Shown piece by piece: positions 44,472-53,773 of a stretch of DNA of 64,000 bases. The notes beneath the pieces were generated by a model. That model was not told the origin of the DNA. It was given only the letters and a program-made list of their open reading frames with translations, and did no database searches. Source of the stretch: Anaerolineae bacterium (GTDB taxonomy: Bacteria > Chloroflexota > Anaerolineae > Aggregatilineales > Phototrophicaceae); the NCBI GenBank assembly GCA_022823945.1, contig JAJEBK010000043.1, positions 62,001-126,000 of the forward strand, in the 5' to 3' direction. The translations under genes were made by a program, and so were the position numbers. Positions within the stretch are counted from its first letter, which is position 1, and every line of letters begins with the position of its first letter.

Positions 44472-46352
44472 CTAGGCTTCGGTGAACTCCGCGTCGATGA
44501 CATCTTCGTCTTCAGGGCGGTTCTGCGTACCGTCGCCGGCCGCCTCGCCATCCTGGTACATCGCGCCGCCCAACGTTTGCAAGTGCGCCATCAGCGCTTC
44601 GGTAGTTGATTTGATATCGCTGATGCTATCGCCTGCCATCGCCGTGCGCAGCGCCGCGACCTTGGCTTCGGTCTCGCTCACCAGCTCCGGCGGCAGCTTG
44701 TCCTTGTGCTCGCTCAGCAATTTCTCGGCTTGGTAGATGACGCTTTCCGCCTGATTATCGACTTCCGCCTTTTCTTTTTGCTCGGCATCTGCGCTGGCAA
44801 ACTTCTCGGCTTCGGCGACAGCGCGGTCGACCTGTTCGTCGGTCAAGCCACTGCCGGCGGTGATCACGATGGTCTGTTCGGCACCAGTCGCTTTGTCTTT
44901 GGCGGCGACATTGATCGTGCCATTGGCATCGATGTCAAAGGTAACCTCGATCTGAGGTAGGCCGCGCGGGGCTGGCGGGATATTCGCCAGGATAAAGGTG
45001 CCCAGCGATTTATTGTCGCGCGCCATGGAGCGCTCGCCTTGCAAAACATTGATCTCCACCTGGGTTTGTCCATCGGCCGCGGTGGAGAAAACCTGCGACT
45101 TCTTGGTGGGGATGGTGGTGTTGCGCTCGATCATGGCTGTGGCGACGCCGCCTAGGGTCTCGATAGCCAGCGTCAATGGCGTCACGTCCAGCAGCAGGAC
45201 ATCTTTGACATCGCCGCCCAGCACACCGCCTTGAATGGCCGCGCCCAGCGCGACTACTTCGTCTGGATTGACGCGCCGGGTGGGCTCTTTGCCAAAAAAG
45301 CGCTGCACCGCCTCTTGCACTGCGGGCATGCGCGTCATGCCGCCGACCAACAGCACCGTGTCCACATCGCTGGTGCTCAAGCCGGCTGCCTTCAGCGCAT
45401 CGCGGCAGGGTTTGATCGAAGCGTCGATCAGGTCGTCCACCAGGCTTTCCAGTTTGGAGCGCGAAAGACTCATGTTGAGATGCTTGGGACCGCTGGCGTC
45501 GGCGGTGATGAAGGGCAGGCTAATCTCGGCGCTGGTGGTATTCGACAGCTCGATTTTGGCTTTTTCCGCCGCTTCTTTCAACCGCTGCAGCGCCTGCAAG
45601 TCCTTGCGCAGGTCGATGCCCGACTCTTTCTGGAAGTCATCGGCGATCCAGTTGATGATGCGCTCATCAAAGTTGTCGCCGCCCAGAAATGTATCGCCAC
45701 TGGTCGATTTGACCTCGAAGACGCCATCGGCGATCTCCAGGATGGAGATATCGAAGGTGCCGCCGCCCATGTCATAAACTGCCACAATGCCTTCTTCCCG
45801 ACTTTCCAACCCGAAAGACAAGCAAGACGCGGTCGGCTCGTTGATGATGCGCAGCACTTCCAGCCCGGCGATCTTGCCAGCGTCTTTGGTGGCGTTGCGC
45901 TGGGTGTCGTTGAAATACGCCGGCACAGTGATGACGGCCTGGTCGACTGTTTGGCCCAGGTAGGCTTCGGCATCGGCTTTGAGCTTTTGCAAGACCATCG
46001 CCGAGATCTCGGGCGGGCTGTAATCGCGCTCGTTCATGCGGATGCGCACATCGCCATTTTGCGCGGCAGACAGCGTATACGGCATCAATTCGCGCGCTTC
46101 GGAAACCACCGAGTCTGCAAACTTGCGCCCCATGAAGCGCTTGACCGAAAATACGGTGTTCTCTGGATTGACGACTGCCTGGTTGCGCGCCACCCGTCCG
46201 ACCAGCCGCTCACCAGTCTTGGCGTTGATGGCCACCACCGATGGCACCAGGTTTCCGCCTTCCGACGAAGGAATGACGGTTGGTTCGCCCGATTCCATCA
46301 CGGCGACCACAGAATTGGTTGTGCCGAGGTCGATGCCAATGATTCTACCCAT
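44472..46352 (-). CDS. dnaK: Chaperone DnaK (Hsp70)
   Basis: DnaK (626 residues) is the main Hsp70. The first phosphate loop [14 protein letters not shown], the phosphate-2 region [17 protein letters not shown], the linker region [16 protein letters not shown] and the acidic C-terminus ([13 protein letters not shown]) are all present. Length is normal. It lies between grpE and dnaJ with short gaps. Confidence 0.97.
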   Translation of the reverse strand: MGRIIGIDLGTTNSVVAVMESGEPTVIPSSEGGNLVPSVVAINAKTGERLVGRVARNQAVVNPENTVFSVKRFMGRKFADSVVSEARELMPYTLSAAQNGDVRIRMNERDYSPPEISAMVLQKLKADAEAYLGQTVDQAVITVPAYFNDTQRNATKDAGKIAGLEVLRIINEPTASCLSFGLESREEGIVAVYDMGGGTFDISILEIADGVFEVKSTSGDTFLGGDNFDERIINWIADDFQKESGIDLRKDLQALQRLKEAAEKAKIELSNTTSAEISLPFITADASGPKHLNMSLSRSKLESLVDDLIDASIKPCRDALKAAGLSTSDVDTVLLVGGMTRMPAVQEAVQRFFGKEPTRRVNPDEVVALGAAIQGGVLGGDVKDVLLLDVTPLTLAIETLGGVATAMIERNTTIPTKKSQVFSTAADGQTQVEINVLQGERSMARDNKSLGTFILANIPPAPRGLPQIEVTFDIDANGTINVAAKDKATGAEQTIVITAGSGLTDEQVDRAVAEAEKFASADAEQKEKAEVDNQAESVIYQAEKLLSEHKDKLPPELVSETEAKVAALRTAMAGDSISDIKSTTEALMAHLQTLGGAMYQDGEAAGDGTQNRPEDEDVIDAEFTEA

Positions 46353-46406
46353 GTGCGTTTCCCTTTCTCTGTTTATGCGCGATGATGCGGCCGGCGAGCT
46401 TTCAGC

Positions 46407-47141
46407 CTAGCCCGCGACCATCACCAGCGCTTCTCGCAATACAAAGTCTCCAACGCGATAGCCGCGCCGCAGTGTCTGCGCCACAGTCCCGCTTTCGTTT
46501 TCGCCACTGTTGTCGATGCCAATGGCTTGGTGCAGCTTGCCATCGAATGGATCGCCAGCCGCCGGGTCAATCGCTTCGACAGCCAGCGAAAATGCCTCAT
46601 CTTCGAGCCTGGCCGCCGCTACCTTCTCGACCAAGTCATCAAAAGTTTGTTGTTTGTCCGCCTCCAGTTCGATCACGATTTTGGCGGCGTCGATGTGGCT
46701 GACCAGCGCCGCTTCCAGTTTGCTTTGCAGCATCTGCACACCAGAAACCCAGTCATGATCGCGAATGTCGTCCGGCGGAGTCGGAGAAGCGGTGAGGAAT
46801 TCATCGACCGCATAAATCAGCGCTTCCAGCTTTTGCGCCGCCGCCAATTCCGCGCGCTTCTTGAAGGCTTCGCTGCTCTTTTTTTGCCGGTCGATTTCTC
46901 TTTTGAGTTCATCGACCGACTTGTTGGCGCTGTGCCAGCCAGCCAGATTCTCATTCGCCAACTGCGTTGCGGCTTCCAGAGCTTCTTGTGCCGCGTGCCG
47001 TTCTTGAATGGCTTCTTGCAGCGCCTTTTTGGCCGCGCCCAGTTCGTCCAGCGCTTCCACTTCCATGTCGGCGCTTTCTGTGTCGGGCTGCTCGCACTGG
47101 GGATTATCCTGCTGCTCTGTCTGCCGGGTTTCGTCGCTCAT
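46407..47141 (-). CDS. grpE: Nucleotide exchange factor GrpE
   Basis: GrpE (244 residues) releases ADP from DnaK. It has an acidic, Gln/Glu-rich N-terminus, a long coiled coil (about 30-115), and the C-terminal beta-wing block DGKLHQAIG, then GTVAQTLRRGYRVGDFVLREALVMV. The middle has about 30 more residues than E. coli GrpE. I chose ATG 47141, with AAGGA 8 bases upstream; an upstream in-frame start at 47180 lacks a site. Confidence 0.9.
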   Translation of the reverse strand: MSDETRQTEQQDNPQCEQPDTESADMEVEALDELGAAKKALQEAIQERHAAQEALEAATQLANENLAGWHSANKSVDELKREIDRQKKSSEAFKKRAELAAAQKLEALIYAVDEFLTASPTPPDDIRDHDWVSGVQMLQSKLEAALVSHIDAAKIVIELEADKQQTFDDLVEKVAAARLEDEAFSLAVEAIDPAAGDPFDGKLHQAIGIDNSGENESGTVAQTLRRGYRVGDFVLREALVMVAG

Positions 47142-47228
47142 ATACCGTCCTTCTGCGCAAGCCACCCGCTGCACGGGCATGCCACCATTGTTGCGAATGC
47201 ATATATGACCTGTATCAGAACAGACGGC

Positions 47229-47234
47229 ATTATA
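47229..47234 (-). promoter_or_regulatory. Possible -10 box before grpE
   Basis: On the minus strand TATAAT lies at 47234-47229, about 90 bases before grpE. No good -35 is seen. It could drive grpE-dnaK-dnaJ separately from hrcA. Confidence 0.35.
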
Positions 47235-47282
47235 GTTAGATTCAGCAGAAATATCGCGCGCGCAGCGGAAGTCTTATGAAGT

Positions 47283-48377
47283 TTATATGTTGCCTGGCTC
47301 GGCGCCGTCGCCTCCGTCTTGATAGAGCGTGGCCAGCACATTTGTCATCAGGTTGGAAACATAGCGGACTGTGCTGATTGCGCGGCCATAATTGATATGC
47401 GTTGGTCCCAGTACGCCAACCGCGCCACTCATTTTCTCTGGATCGCCATAGCGGCTGAGCACCATGCTCAAGCGGTTCAGGTCTTGGTAGCGCCCATCGC
47501 CGGCGATGACAACGCGCACATCAACCGCCTCGCCCTGGCCGTCTCTTGGCAGCCGCTCCAGCAGGTCGTTCAGCAGCGCATTGAGCACAGTGTGTTCTTC
47601 CAAAATGCGGATGGCTTGCTGCGCGCCTTCTTCATCGGCGAAGCTCTCGATGATGCGGCTTAGCCCGTCTCGGTATATGAAACGCGCCTGGTTGCTGTCG
47701 GCTGTTTCGATCAATTCTGCCGTCAACTCCGCCACTTCGCGGTCGAGCATGGGCAGATTGATGCTGCGCAGACGCACTTGTCGCGCGCCCAAACCGACAC
47801 ACAGTTCATTGACGCGCTTGGCGGCTTCAGCCAGTTGCTGCTGGGGAACAGCATCGGCCAAGGTCAACATGCGCTGGTGCACGCTGCCGCTATGCAGCAC
47901 CAAAACCATCAACGCGAGCCGGCCTTGTATCGAAATCAACTCGACATGTTTGAAAGTATTGGTCTGGGCGATGGGCGGCGTCACGATCGAAGCTGTCTGC
48001 ACCGCCCGCGAAAGCAGCGCTGCTGTCCGCCGCATCCATTGTTCCATGCCCACTTGCAAAGTGCCCACCCGCTCGGAGATGTGGCTTTGTTCTCCACGGG
48101 TCAAACTGTGGGTTTGCAGCAGGCGGCGCACGAAATAGCGAAAGCCAGCCGCGGTCGGCAGCCTGCCCGCCGATGTATGTGGCGCGGCGATATATCCCAA
48201 TTCTTCCAACTGCGCCATCTCGTTGCGCACCGTCGCCGAGCTGATATTCAGTTGATAATTGTCGACCAGATGCCCCGAACTGACCGGCTCCGGCTTTTCT
48301 GAATAGGCTTGCACGATGCAGGTCAGGATGACTTCCTGGCGGCTGCTCAAGTCGGGCAAATGATAGTCGTCGGCCAT
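47283..48377 (-). CDS. hrcA: Heat-inducible transcription repressor HrcA
   Basis: HrcA (364 residues) represses heat-shock genes by binding CIRCE operators. The N-terminal winged helix (SSATVRNEMAQLEELGYIAAPHTSAGRLPTAAGFRYFV) is highly typical, and the C-terminal GAF-like domain ends with VGVLGPTHINYGRAISTVRYV. It heads the hrcA-grpE-dnaK-dnaJ run, the standard place for autoregulation. However, I see no CIRCE-like TTAGCACTC/GAGTGCTAA pair upstream of hrcA or grpE. Confidence 0.93.
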   Translation of the reverse strand: MADDYHLPDLSSRQEVILTCIVQAYSEKPEPVSSGHLVDNYQLNISSATVRNEMAQLEELGYIAAPHTSAGRLPTAAGFRYFVRRLLQTHSLTRGEQSHISERVGTLQVGMEQWMRRTAALLSRAVQTASIVTPPIAQTNTFKHVELISIQGRLALMVLVLHSGSVHQRMLTLADAVPQQQLAEAAKRVNELCVGLGARQVRLRSINLPMLDREVAELTAELIETADSNQARFIYRDGLSRIIESFADEEGAQQAIRILEEHTVLNALLNDLLERLPRDGQGEAVDVRVVIAGDGRYQDLNRLSMVLSRYGDPEKMSGAVGVLGPTHINYGRAISTVRYVSNLMTNVLATLYQDGGDGAEPGNI

Positions 48378-48408
48378 GACACCCCTGTGCCTGAACGGGC
48401 TGGCAGAG

Positions 48409-48438
48409 ATGCTAGCATGTCCACTGCTGTTAAGGCAA
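48409..48438 (-). promoter_or_regulatory. Putative promoter of hrcA
   Basis: On the minus strand, TTGCCT (48438-48433), an 18-base spacer and TAGCAT (48414-48409). The match is moderate. It lies about 30 bases before hrcA. Confidence 0.4.
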
Positions 48439-48506
48439 TTCTGATGTAAGATGAACAGCCAGCCGCTCGTCTTATGAGCAGGTCGTCAAAGATAAAAGGA
48501 GACAAC

Positions 48507-48833
48507 ATGAGCAGCCAGACATTTGATGTCAACGAAGCCGAATTCCAGAGCGAGGTGTTGGACAGCGCGACGCCCGTATTGGTCGATTTTTGGGCGGAGT
48601 GGTGCGGTCCTTGCAAGATGATCGCGCCGATCGTCGATGAGATTGCCAGCGAATACGCCGGCAAACTGCGCGTCGCCAAAGTCGATGCCGATGCCAACCA
48701 GACTATCATTATGAATTACGGCATTATGGGCATCCCCACGCTGATCCTCTTCAAAGGCGGCCAGCCTGTCGAACGTATCACCGGTTTCAAGCCCAAAGGC
48801 AAGATCGTCAGCACCATCGCCGCGCACATCTAA
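48507..48833 (+). CDS. trxA: Thioredoxin
   Basis: Thioredoxin (108 residues) is a cytoplasmic disulfide reductant. The active site is W32-C33-G-P-C36 within VDFWAEWCGPCKMIAP, and the cis-proline region is MGIPTLILF. Length is standard. AGGAG lies before ATG 48507; an earlier in-frame ATG at 48474 has no site. It is divergent from hrcA and followed by a hairpin terminator. Confidence 0.96.
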   Translation: MSSQTFDVNEAEFQSEVLDSATPVLVDFWAEWCGPCKMIAPIVDEIASEYAGKLRVAKVDADANQTIIMNYGIMGIPTLILFKGGQPVERITGFKPKGKIVSTIAAHI

Positions 48834-48857
48834 AGGCGAGAGGGCTGCCCGCAAGTT

Positions 48858-48890
48858 CCCCTTTTCCACAAGTGGAGAGGGGAGTTTGTT
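48858..48890 (+). terminator. Hairpin terminator after trxA
   Basis: CCCCTTTTCCAC (48858-48869) pairs with GTGGAGAGGGG (48872-48882), with wobble pairs and a one-base bulge, and is followed by TTTGTT (48885-48890). The arms resemble the repeat at 8059-8084. Confidence 0.6.
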
Positions 48891-48948
48891 TATGTAGCTA
48901 TTCCCCGACCTGTCGACAGATCCGCGCGTGCTTGCCTCCCCCTGGACT

Positions 48949-49005
48949 GTCGGGGGGGCTGAGGGGGGTCAAGCGGGCGAGTCGCCGCCTCGCCCCTACG
49001 CGCAG
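48949..49005. repeat. Dispersed palindromic repeat, copy C
   Basis: GGGCGAG (48975-48981), a 7-base loop, CTCGCCC (48989-48995), then CTAC. The surrounding bases match copy A (8256-8312) at most positions. It lies between the trxA terminator and prs. Confidence 0.75.
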
Positions 49006-49120
49006 TTGATGCAGCAATCCTGCCTTCACCGCCCCGGCGAGTCTAGACCGCGCGACTTTTCCTGCTATCATCAGCGACAACCACACTTTAGTTCTTTGCC
49101 GCCCAGTTGCCGAAAGCGAC

Positions 49121-50194
49121 ATGAACACGAGAGACCAAATCAAAGTACCCGGCGCCAAGTACAATCCGGTCATGGTCAGCCGACTCGACCAGGAAGCGCC
49201 CGAACAATCTTCCACCATGCGCTTCGGCTCGATGAAGATTTTCTCTGGCAGCGCTTCGCAAGCCCTGGGCAGCGAGATCACCGACTATATCTCGCGTATT
49301 TCTGACTACAATGTCAAGCCGGGCGCGTATTATCGCACTGTTTTTTCCAACGAAAATATCTTCATCAAGCTGGAAGAAAGCGTGCGCGGTAAAGATGTCT
49401 ACCTCGTGCAGACCATGGCCTCGCCCGTACACGACAACTTCATGGAAATGCTGATCATGATCGACGCGCTGAAGCGGGATTCAGCCTGGCGCATCAATCT
49501 GGTCGTGCCGTATATGAGCTATACCCGCTCGGACAAGAAAGACCAGCCGCGCGTGCCCATCTCGGCTCGGCTCATCGCCAATATGATCGAGACAGCCGGC
49601 GTCGACCGCTATATGACCATCGACCTGCATTCCGGGCAGATCCAGGGTTTCTTCAATATCCCCGGCGATGCGCTCACGGCTTTTCACCTCTTGAGCGACC
49701 ACATCATCGCCAAGCTGCGCGCTGGAGAACTGGACAATCTTGTTGTGGTGGCGACCGACCTGGGCTTCGCCAAGCAAGGCAGAAACTGGGCAGAAACGCT
49801 CGGTGTGCCGCTGGCATTTGTGGAGAAGCGCCGCGTCAGCAATGCCGAAAGCCCGCGCGCCCTGTCGCTGATTGGCAGTGTCGAAGGCAAAAATGTGCTG
49901 CTGGTCGATGATGAGGTCAATACCGCCGGCAGCCTTGTCAATGCTGTGAATGTCGTCCGCGATTATGGCGCGCGCGATGTGCTATTCGCTTTCACGCATC
50001 CCTTCTTCTCCGAGCAGGCTTATGAGCGATTTGCTGCCCTCGACCTGCGCGAAATCATTTTTACCAACACACTTGCCATCCCCGAATCTCGCAAGCTGCC
50101 CAACATGACCGTGCTTTCCATTGCGCCGTTGCTGGGCGAGGTCATCTTGCGGGCGCACGAGGGCAGAAGCGTGGGCGCGCTTTTTAATGAGTGA
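49121..50194 (+). CDS. prs: Ribose-phosphate pyrophosphokinase, divergent
   Basis: PRPP synthetase makes PRPP from ribose-5-phosphate and ATP. This 357-residue protein has the clear family segments PYMSYTRSDKKDQPRVPISA, TIDLHSGQIQGFF and the flexible-loop KRR (VEKRRVSN). The PRPP loop, VDDxxDTGGT in the family, reads VDDEVNTAGS, and the usual VVVSPDxGG reads VVVATDLGF. It may be a divergent but active enzyme. It has about 30 extra N-terminal residues; M33 is an alternative start. The PRPP-using phosphoribosyltransferase lies 11 kb away. Confidence 0.82.
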   Translation: MNTRDQIKVPGAKYNPVMVSRLDQEAPEQSSTMRFGSMKIFSGSASQALGSEITDYISRISDYNVKPGAYYRTVFSNENIFIKLEESVRGKDVYLVQTMASPVHDNFMEMLIMIDALKRDSAWRINLVVPYMSYTRSDKKDQPRVPISARLIANMIETAGVDRYMTIDLHSGQIQGFFNIPGDALTAFHLLSDHIIAKLRAGELDNLVVVATDLGFAKQGRNWAETLGVPLAFVEKRRVSNAESPRALSLIGSVEGKNVLLVDDEVNTAGSLVNAVNVVRDYGARDVLFAFTHPFFSEQAYERFAALDLREIIFTNTLAIPESRKLPNMTVLSIAPLLGEVILRAHEGRSVGALFNE

Positions 50195-50897
50195 CGAAAA
50201 GCGCTCTATCTACAGCGTGCCCGACAATCCTCCCAGCCGATTGTCTTCAACGACGCTGGTGCTGGGCGCGGCGATGTACCTGGCGCTGTTTGCGCTGCTC
50301 TCGTGGATCGTGCACATCGTCGGCTTGCAGGAATTGCAGCTGCTGGTGGCTGGTGCGGGCATCTGGGGTCCGCTCTTTTATGTCGGCGTCAAAGCGATGG
50401 CATTCACCTTTGCGCCGCTTTCCGCTGGTCCCATCCAGTTGGCGGCGGGCTTGCTCTTTGGCATTGAGCTGGGCACCTTTTATTCGCTGCTGGGCGAGGT
50501 GATCGGCGGCACGATCAATGTTTTGATAGGCCGGCTCTACGGGCGTCCCCTCATCCTTCGCTTGGTCGGCGTGCAGGGTTTGGAACGCATCGACAGCTTT
50601 TATCATCGCTATCTGGACGATTGGAAGCAGTTGCTGGTCGCGCGTCTGCTGCTTTTCTCCGTCTATGATTTCATCAGCTATGCCGTGGGCTTGGGACGCA
50701 TCCGCCTGCTGGTTTATATTGCGGTTTCGTTCTTCGGAGGTTGGGTCCCGACCTATATCTTTGTCCGCTTCGGCACAGAAGTCGTCCAGGATCTGCGTGT
50801 GCAGCTGGGCATCTATGTTGCGGCGGCGATATTGATCATCGTCTTCGTTTTCTTCCGCCGCCCCATTGAGCATTTGCTGGAGCGGCTGAGGAAATAG
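50187..50897 (+). CDS. VTT-domain (TVP38/DedA-like) membrane protein
   Basis: This 236-residue membrane protein has about five to six helices and the VTT/DedA pattern: SAGPIQLAAGLLFGIELGTFYSLLGEVIGGTINVLIGRLYGR, then a re-entrant-type region and FFGGWVPTYIFVRFG. The family is linked to lipid scrambling or flipping in membranes; the exact role is unknown. Its ATG 50187 overlaps the end of prs by 8 bases, so the two are coupled. Confidence 0.82.
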   Translation: MSDEKRSIYSVPDNPPSRLSSTTLVLGAAMYLALFALLSWIVHIVGLQELQLLVAGAGIWGPLFYVGVKAMAFTFAPLSAGPIQLAAGLLFGIELGTFYSLLGEVIGGTINVLIGRLYGRPLILRLVGVQGLERIDSFYHRYLDDWKQLLVARLLLFSVYDFISYAVGLGRIRLLVYIAVSFFGGWVPTYIFVRFGTEVVQDLRVQLGIYVAAAILIIVFVFFRRPIEHLLERLRK

Positions 50898-50910
50898 GCG
50901 CTGCTCTCTG

Positions 50911-50919
50911 TGCTATACT
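50911..50919 (+). promoter_or_regulatory. Extended -10 promoter of secA
   Basis: TGC followed by TATACT (50914-50919), an extended -10 form, about 35 bases before secA. No clear -35 is seen. Confidence 0.5.
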
Positions 50920-50952
50920 GACGGCAAATCTACGAGGCAAAAGCGACAAGCT

Positions 50953-53760
50953 ATGTTTCGCAAGTTCGTAAAGTCTATCTTCGGCGACCCCATGCAAAAG
51001 GCGCTCGCCAGCTACCAAGGCAAAGTCGACGAGATCAACGCGCTGGAGTCGGAGCTGCAGCGGCTGGATGACAAGGCGCTCGCAGACAAGCTGCACAAAC
51101 TGAAAACGCAGCGGCAAAATGGCGAGTCTCTGGATGATATCTTGCCTGAAGTCTTCGCCCTGGTGCGCGAGGCTTCGGTGCGCACGATCGGCTTGCGCCA
51201 CTATGATGTGCAGCTCATCGGCGGCATCGTCTTGCACGAGGGGCGCATCGCCGAGATGAAGACAGGCGAGGGCAAAACCCTGGTCGCCACGCTGCCGCTG
51301 GTGCTGAATGCGCTGGACGGGAGCGGCGCGCACTTGGTGACGCCCAATGACTACCTGTCCAAGCACGGCTTGCAGTTCATGGGTCCCATCTACAGCCTGC
51401 TCGGCTTGTCAGCTGCGGTCATCCAAAATACCGGCGGACAGCCCGACAGCGGCTCTTTCCTGTTTGATCTTGAATTCATTTCCGACGATGCGCGCTATCA
51501 AAACCTGCGCCCGATCAGTCGGCGCGAAGCCTACCAGGCCGATATCCTGTATGGCACGAATAACGAATTTGGCTTCGACTACCTGCGCGACAACATGGTG
51601 CTTGCTCATGAAGGGCTGGTGCAGCGCAATTTGAACTTCGCCATCGTTGATGAAGTCGACAACATCCTCATCGACGAGGCGCGCACGCCGTTGATCATCT
51701 CCGGTCCTTCTGATGAGCCATCCGACTTTTATCGCCGTTTTGCTGCTATCGTAAAACGACTGAAAAAGAGCAGCCAGGACAGCGTGGATAACGAAGCGCC
51801 CGATGGCGACTTTGTGCTGGATATCGGCGACCGCATCGTTTATTTGACCGAGCAAGGCGTGGAAAAGGTCGAAAATGCCCTGAGCCTTGCGCAGCTCTAT
51901 CATCCCGACAACGCCGAGATGCTGCCCTATCTGGATAGCTGCCTGCGCGCCCAGACGCTTTTTGAGCGCGACAAAGAATACATCGTACAAAACGGCGAAG
52001 TGGTCATCGTCGATGATTTTACGGGCAGACTCATGCCGGGCCGGCGCTTTTCCGAAGGCTTGCACCAAGCCATCGAAGCCAAAGAAGGCGTGCAAATCCG
52101 CCGTGAAAATATCACCATGGCGACCATCACTTTCCAAAACTTCTTCCGCATGTACAACAAGCTGGCTGGCATGACGGGCACAGCGCTCACCGAAGCCGAA
52201 GAGTTTGAAAAGACTTACGAACTGGATGTCGTGCCCATACCCACGCATCGTCCGGTCATCCGCAGCGATGACAACGACCTGATTTATGTCAACGAGACCT
52301 CCAAGTGGAATGCCATCGTCAATGCGATCCAAGAGCGCAACCAGCACAAGCAGCCTATCCTGGTCGGCACAGTCGCGGTCGAAACCTCGGAGCGCCTGAG
52401 CAAGTATCTGCACAAAGCCGGCATCAAACATGAGGTGCTCAACGCCAAGCAGCACGAAAAAGAAGCCGAGATCATCACCCAGGCGGGCAGACCGGGCGCG
52501 GTCACCATCGCTACCAATATGGCTGGTCGCGGCGTTGACATCTTGCTGGGCGGCAATCCCGAAGGTCTGGCGCGCGCTGCACTGCGCCGGCAGGGCATCG
52601 ACTTGACCGCGGCCAGCGAAAAGCAGTGGCAAGCGGCGCTGGGTGAAGCCGAAGCCCAGGTCGAGCGCGACCGTCAGGTGGTCCTGGAAGCGGGTGGCCT
52701 CTTTGTGCTGGGCACAGAACGCCACGATGCGCGCCGCATAGACAACCAGTTGCGCGGACGTTCGGGCCGGCAGGGTGATCCCGGCGCGTCGCGCTTTTAT
52801 CTCAGCCTGGATGACGATTTGATGAAGCGCTTCGCCAACGACAATGTCAAGCGCCTGATGAAAACCGCCGGCTTCCCCGAAAACGAGGCGATCCAGCATG
52901 GCATGATCAGCAAGTCGATCGAACAAGCGCAGATCCGCGTCGAGGGGCACAACTTCGATATCCGCAAGCGCGTTGTCGAATACGACGATGTCGTCAATCG
53001 CCAGCGCGAAATCATTTATTCGCAGCGCTTGCAGTGGCTGCAAAAAAACGCCGAATCCCTGCACAACGATTATCTCGCCATGATCCAGGCGCAGGCGGCC
53101 GCGGCCATAGAAGAAGCCTTCGCCGCCGACCACAATGGAGAGCACCTCGATGCCGGCGCGATGTATCAGCAGATCGCCAGCGCGGGCTTGCCTCTGCCGC
53201 AAGATATCACGCCCGACGCCCTGGACGAGCTGGAAGCCGAAAACCTGACCGAGCGTATCATCCAATATGTCGCAGAGGTGTTCGATCAAAAATATCAACA
53301 GCTGGAAGCGGCGCGCGCAGGCCTGATGGAAATTGCCGAACGCCAGACGGTCATTCGCGCCTTGGACCACTACTGGCAGCGGCATTTGACCGACCTGGAT
53401 ATCTTGCGCGAGGGCATCGGCTTGCAGGCGATCGCGCAGAAAGATCCGCTGGTCGAATATCAGCGGCAGGGTTTTCAGATGTTTCGCGTGGTCGAAGATA
53501 CCTATCGCAAGGTGGCATCGCGCAATATCTTTCTTGTGCAGCCAGCCGTGATGCAGACGCCGCAGCGCCGCCGCCAAATGCGCGAGCACCATCCAGATGC
53601 CGCCTTCAACCAGGGCGAGCGCAAACAGCAGCAAACCGTGCGCAAAACCAACCGCCGACCCGGGCCCAACAAACCTTGCTGGTGTGGCAGCGGCAAGAAA
53701 TACAAACACTGCTGCCGGCGCGAAGACCAACTTACGGGCCGCTTCCGGCAAGCCGTCTGA
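50953..53760 (+). CDS. secA: Preprotein translocase ATPase SecA
   Basis: SecA (935 residues) drives protein export through SecYEG. The Walker A motif MKTGEGKT lies at 102-109, Walker B at VDEVDNILIDEARTPLIISG, and the second motor domain at NMAGRGVDILLGGNPEG and QLRGRSGRQGDPG. The C-terminus carries the zinc/SecB-type motif CWCGSGKKYKHCC. All domains are in normal order. GAGG lies 12 bases before ATG 50953. Confidence 0.97.
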   Translation: MFRKFVKSIFGDPMQKALASYQGKVDEINALESELQRLDDKALADKLHKLKTQRQNGESLDDILPEVFALVREASVRTIGLRHYDVQLIGGIVLHEGRIAEMKTGEGKTLVATLPLVLNALDGSGAHLVTPNDYLSKHGLQFMGPIYSLLGLSAAVIQNTGGQPDSGSFLFDLEFISDDARYQNLRPISRREAYQADILYGTNNEFGFDYLRDNMVLAHEGLVQRNLNFAIVDEVDNILIDEARTPLIISGPSDEPSDFYRRFAAIVKRLKKSSQDSVDNEAPDGDFVLDIGDRIVYLTEQGVEKVENALSLAQLYHPDNAEMLPYLDSCLRAQTLFERDKEYIVQNGEVVIVDDFTGRLMPGRRFSEGLHQAIEAKEGVQIRRENITMATITFQNFFRMYNKLAGMTGTALTEAEEFEKTYELDVVPIPTHRPVIRSDDNDLIYVNETSKWNAIVNAIQERNQHKQPILVGTVAVETSERLSKYLHKAGIKHEVLNAKQHEKEAEIITQAGRPGAVTIATNMAGRGVDILLGGNPEGLARAALRRQGIDLTAASEKQWQAALGEAEAQVERDRQVVLEAGGLFVLGTERHDARRIDNQLRGRSGRQGDPGASRFYLSLDDDLMKRFANDNVKRLMKTAGFPENEAIQHGMISKSIEQAQIRVEGHNFDIRKRVVEYDDVVNRQREIIYSQRLQWLQKNAESLHNDYLAMIQAQAAAAIEEAFAADHNGEHLDAGAMYQQIASAGLPLPQDITPDALDELEAENLTERIIQYVAEVFDQKYQQLEAARAGLMEIAERQTVIRALDHYWQRHLTDLDILREGIGLQAIAQKDPLVEYQRQGFQMFRVVEDTYRKVASRNIFLVQPAVMQTPQRRRQMREHHPDAAFNQGERKQQQTVRKTNRRPGPNKPCWCGSGKKYKHCCRREDQLTGRFRQAV

Positions 53761-53773
53761 ATCTCGCCCAGCC

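Noticed and set aside
45231..46385. Long open frame antisense to dnaK
   Set aside because: High-GC dnaK genes commonly leave long open antisense frames; it has no ribosome site or known motifs, and dnaK is certain.
48409..48438. Inverted motif TTAACA...TGCTAG as a possible CIRCE
   Set aside because: The arms are short, match CIRCE poorly and the spacing is wrong; I treat it as overlapping the hrcA promoter.
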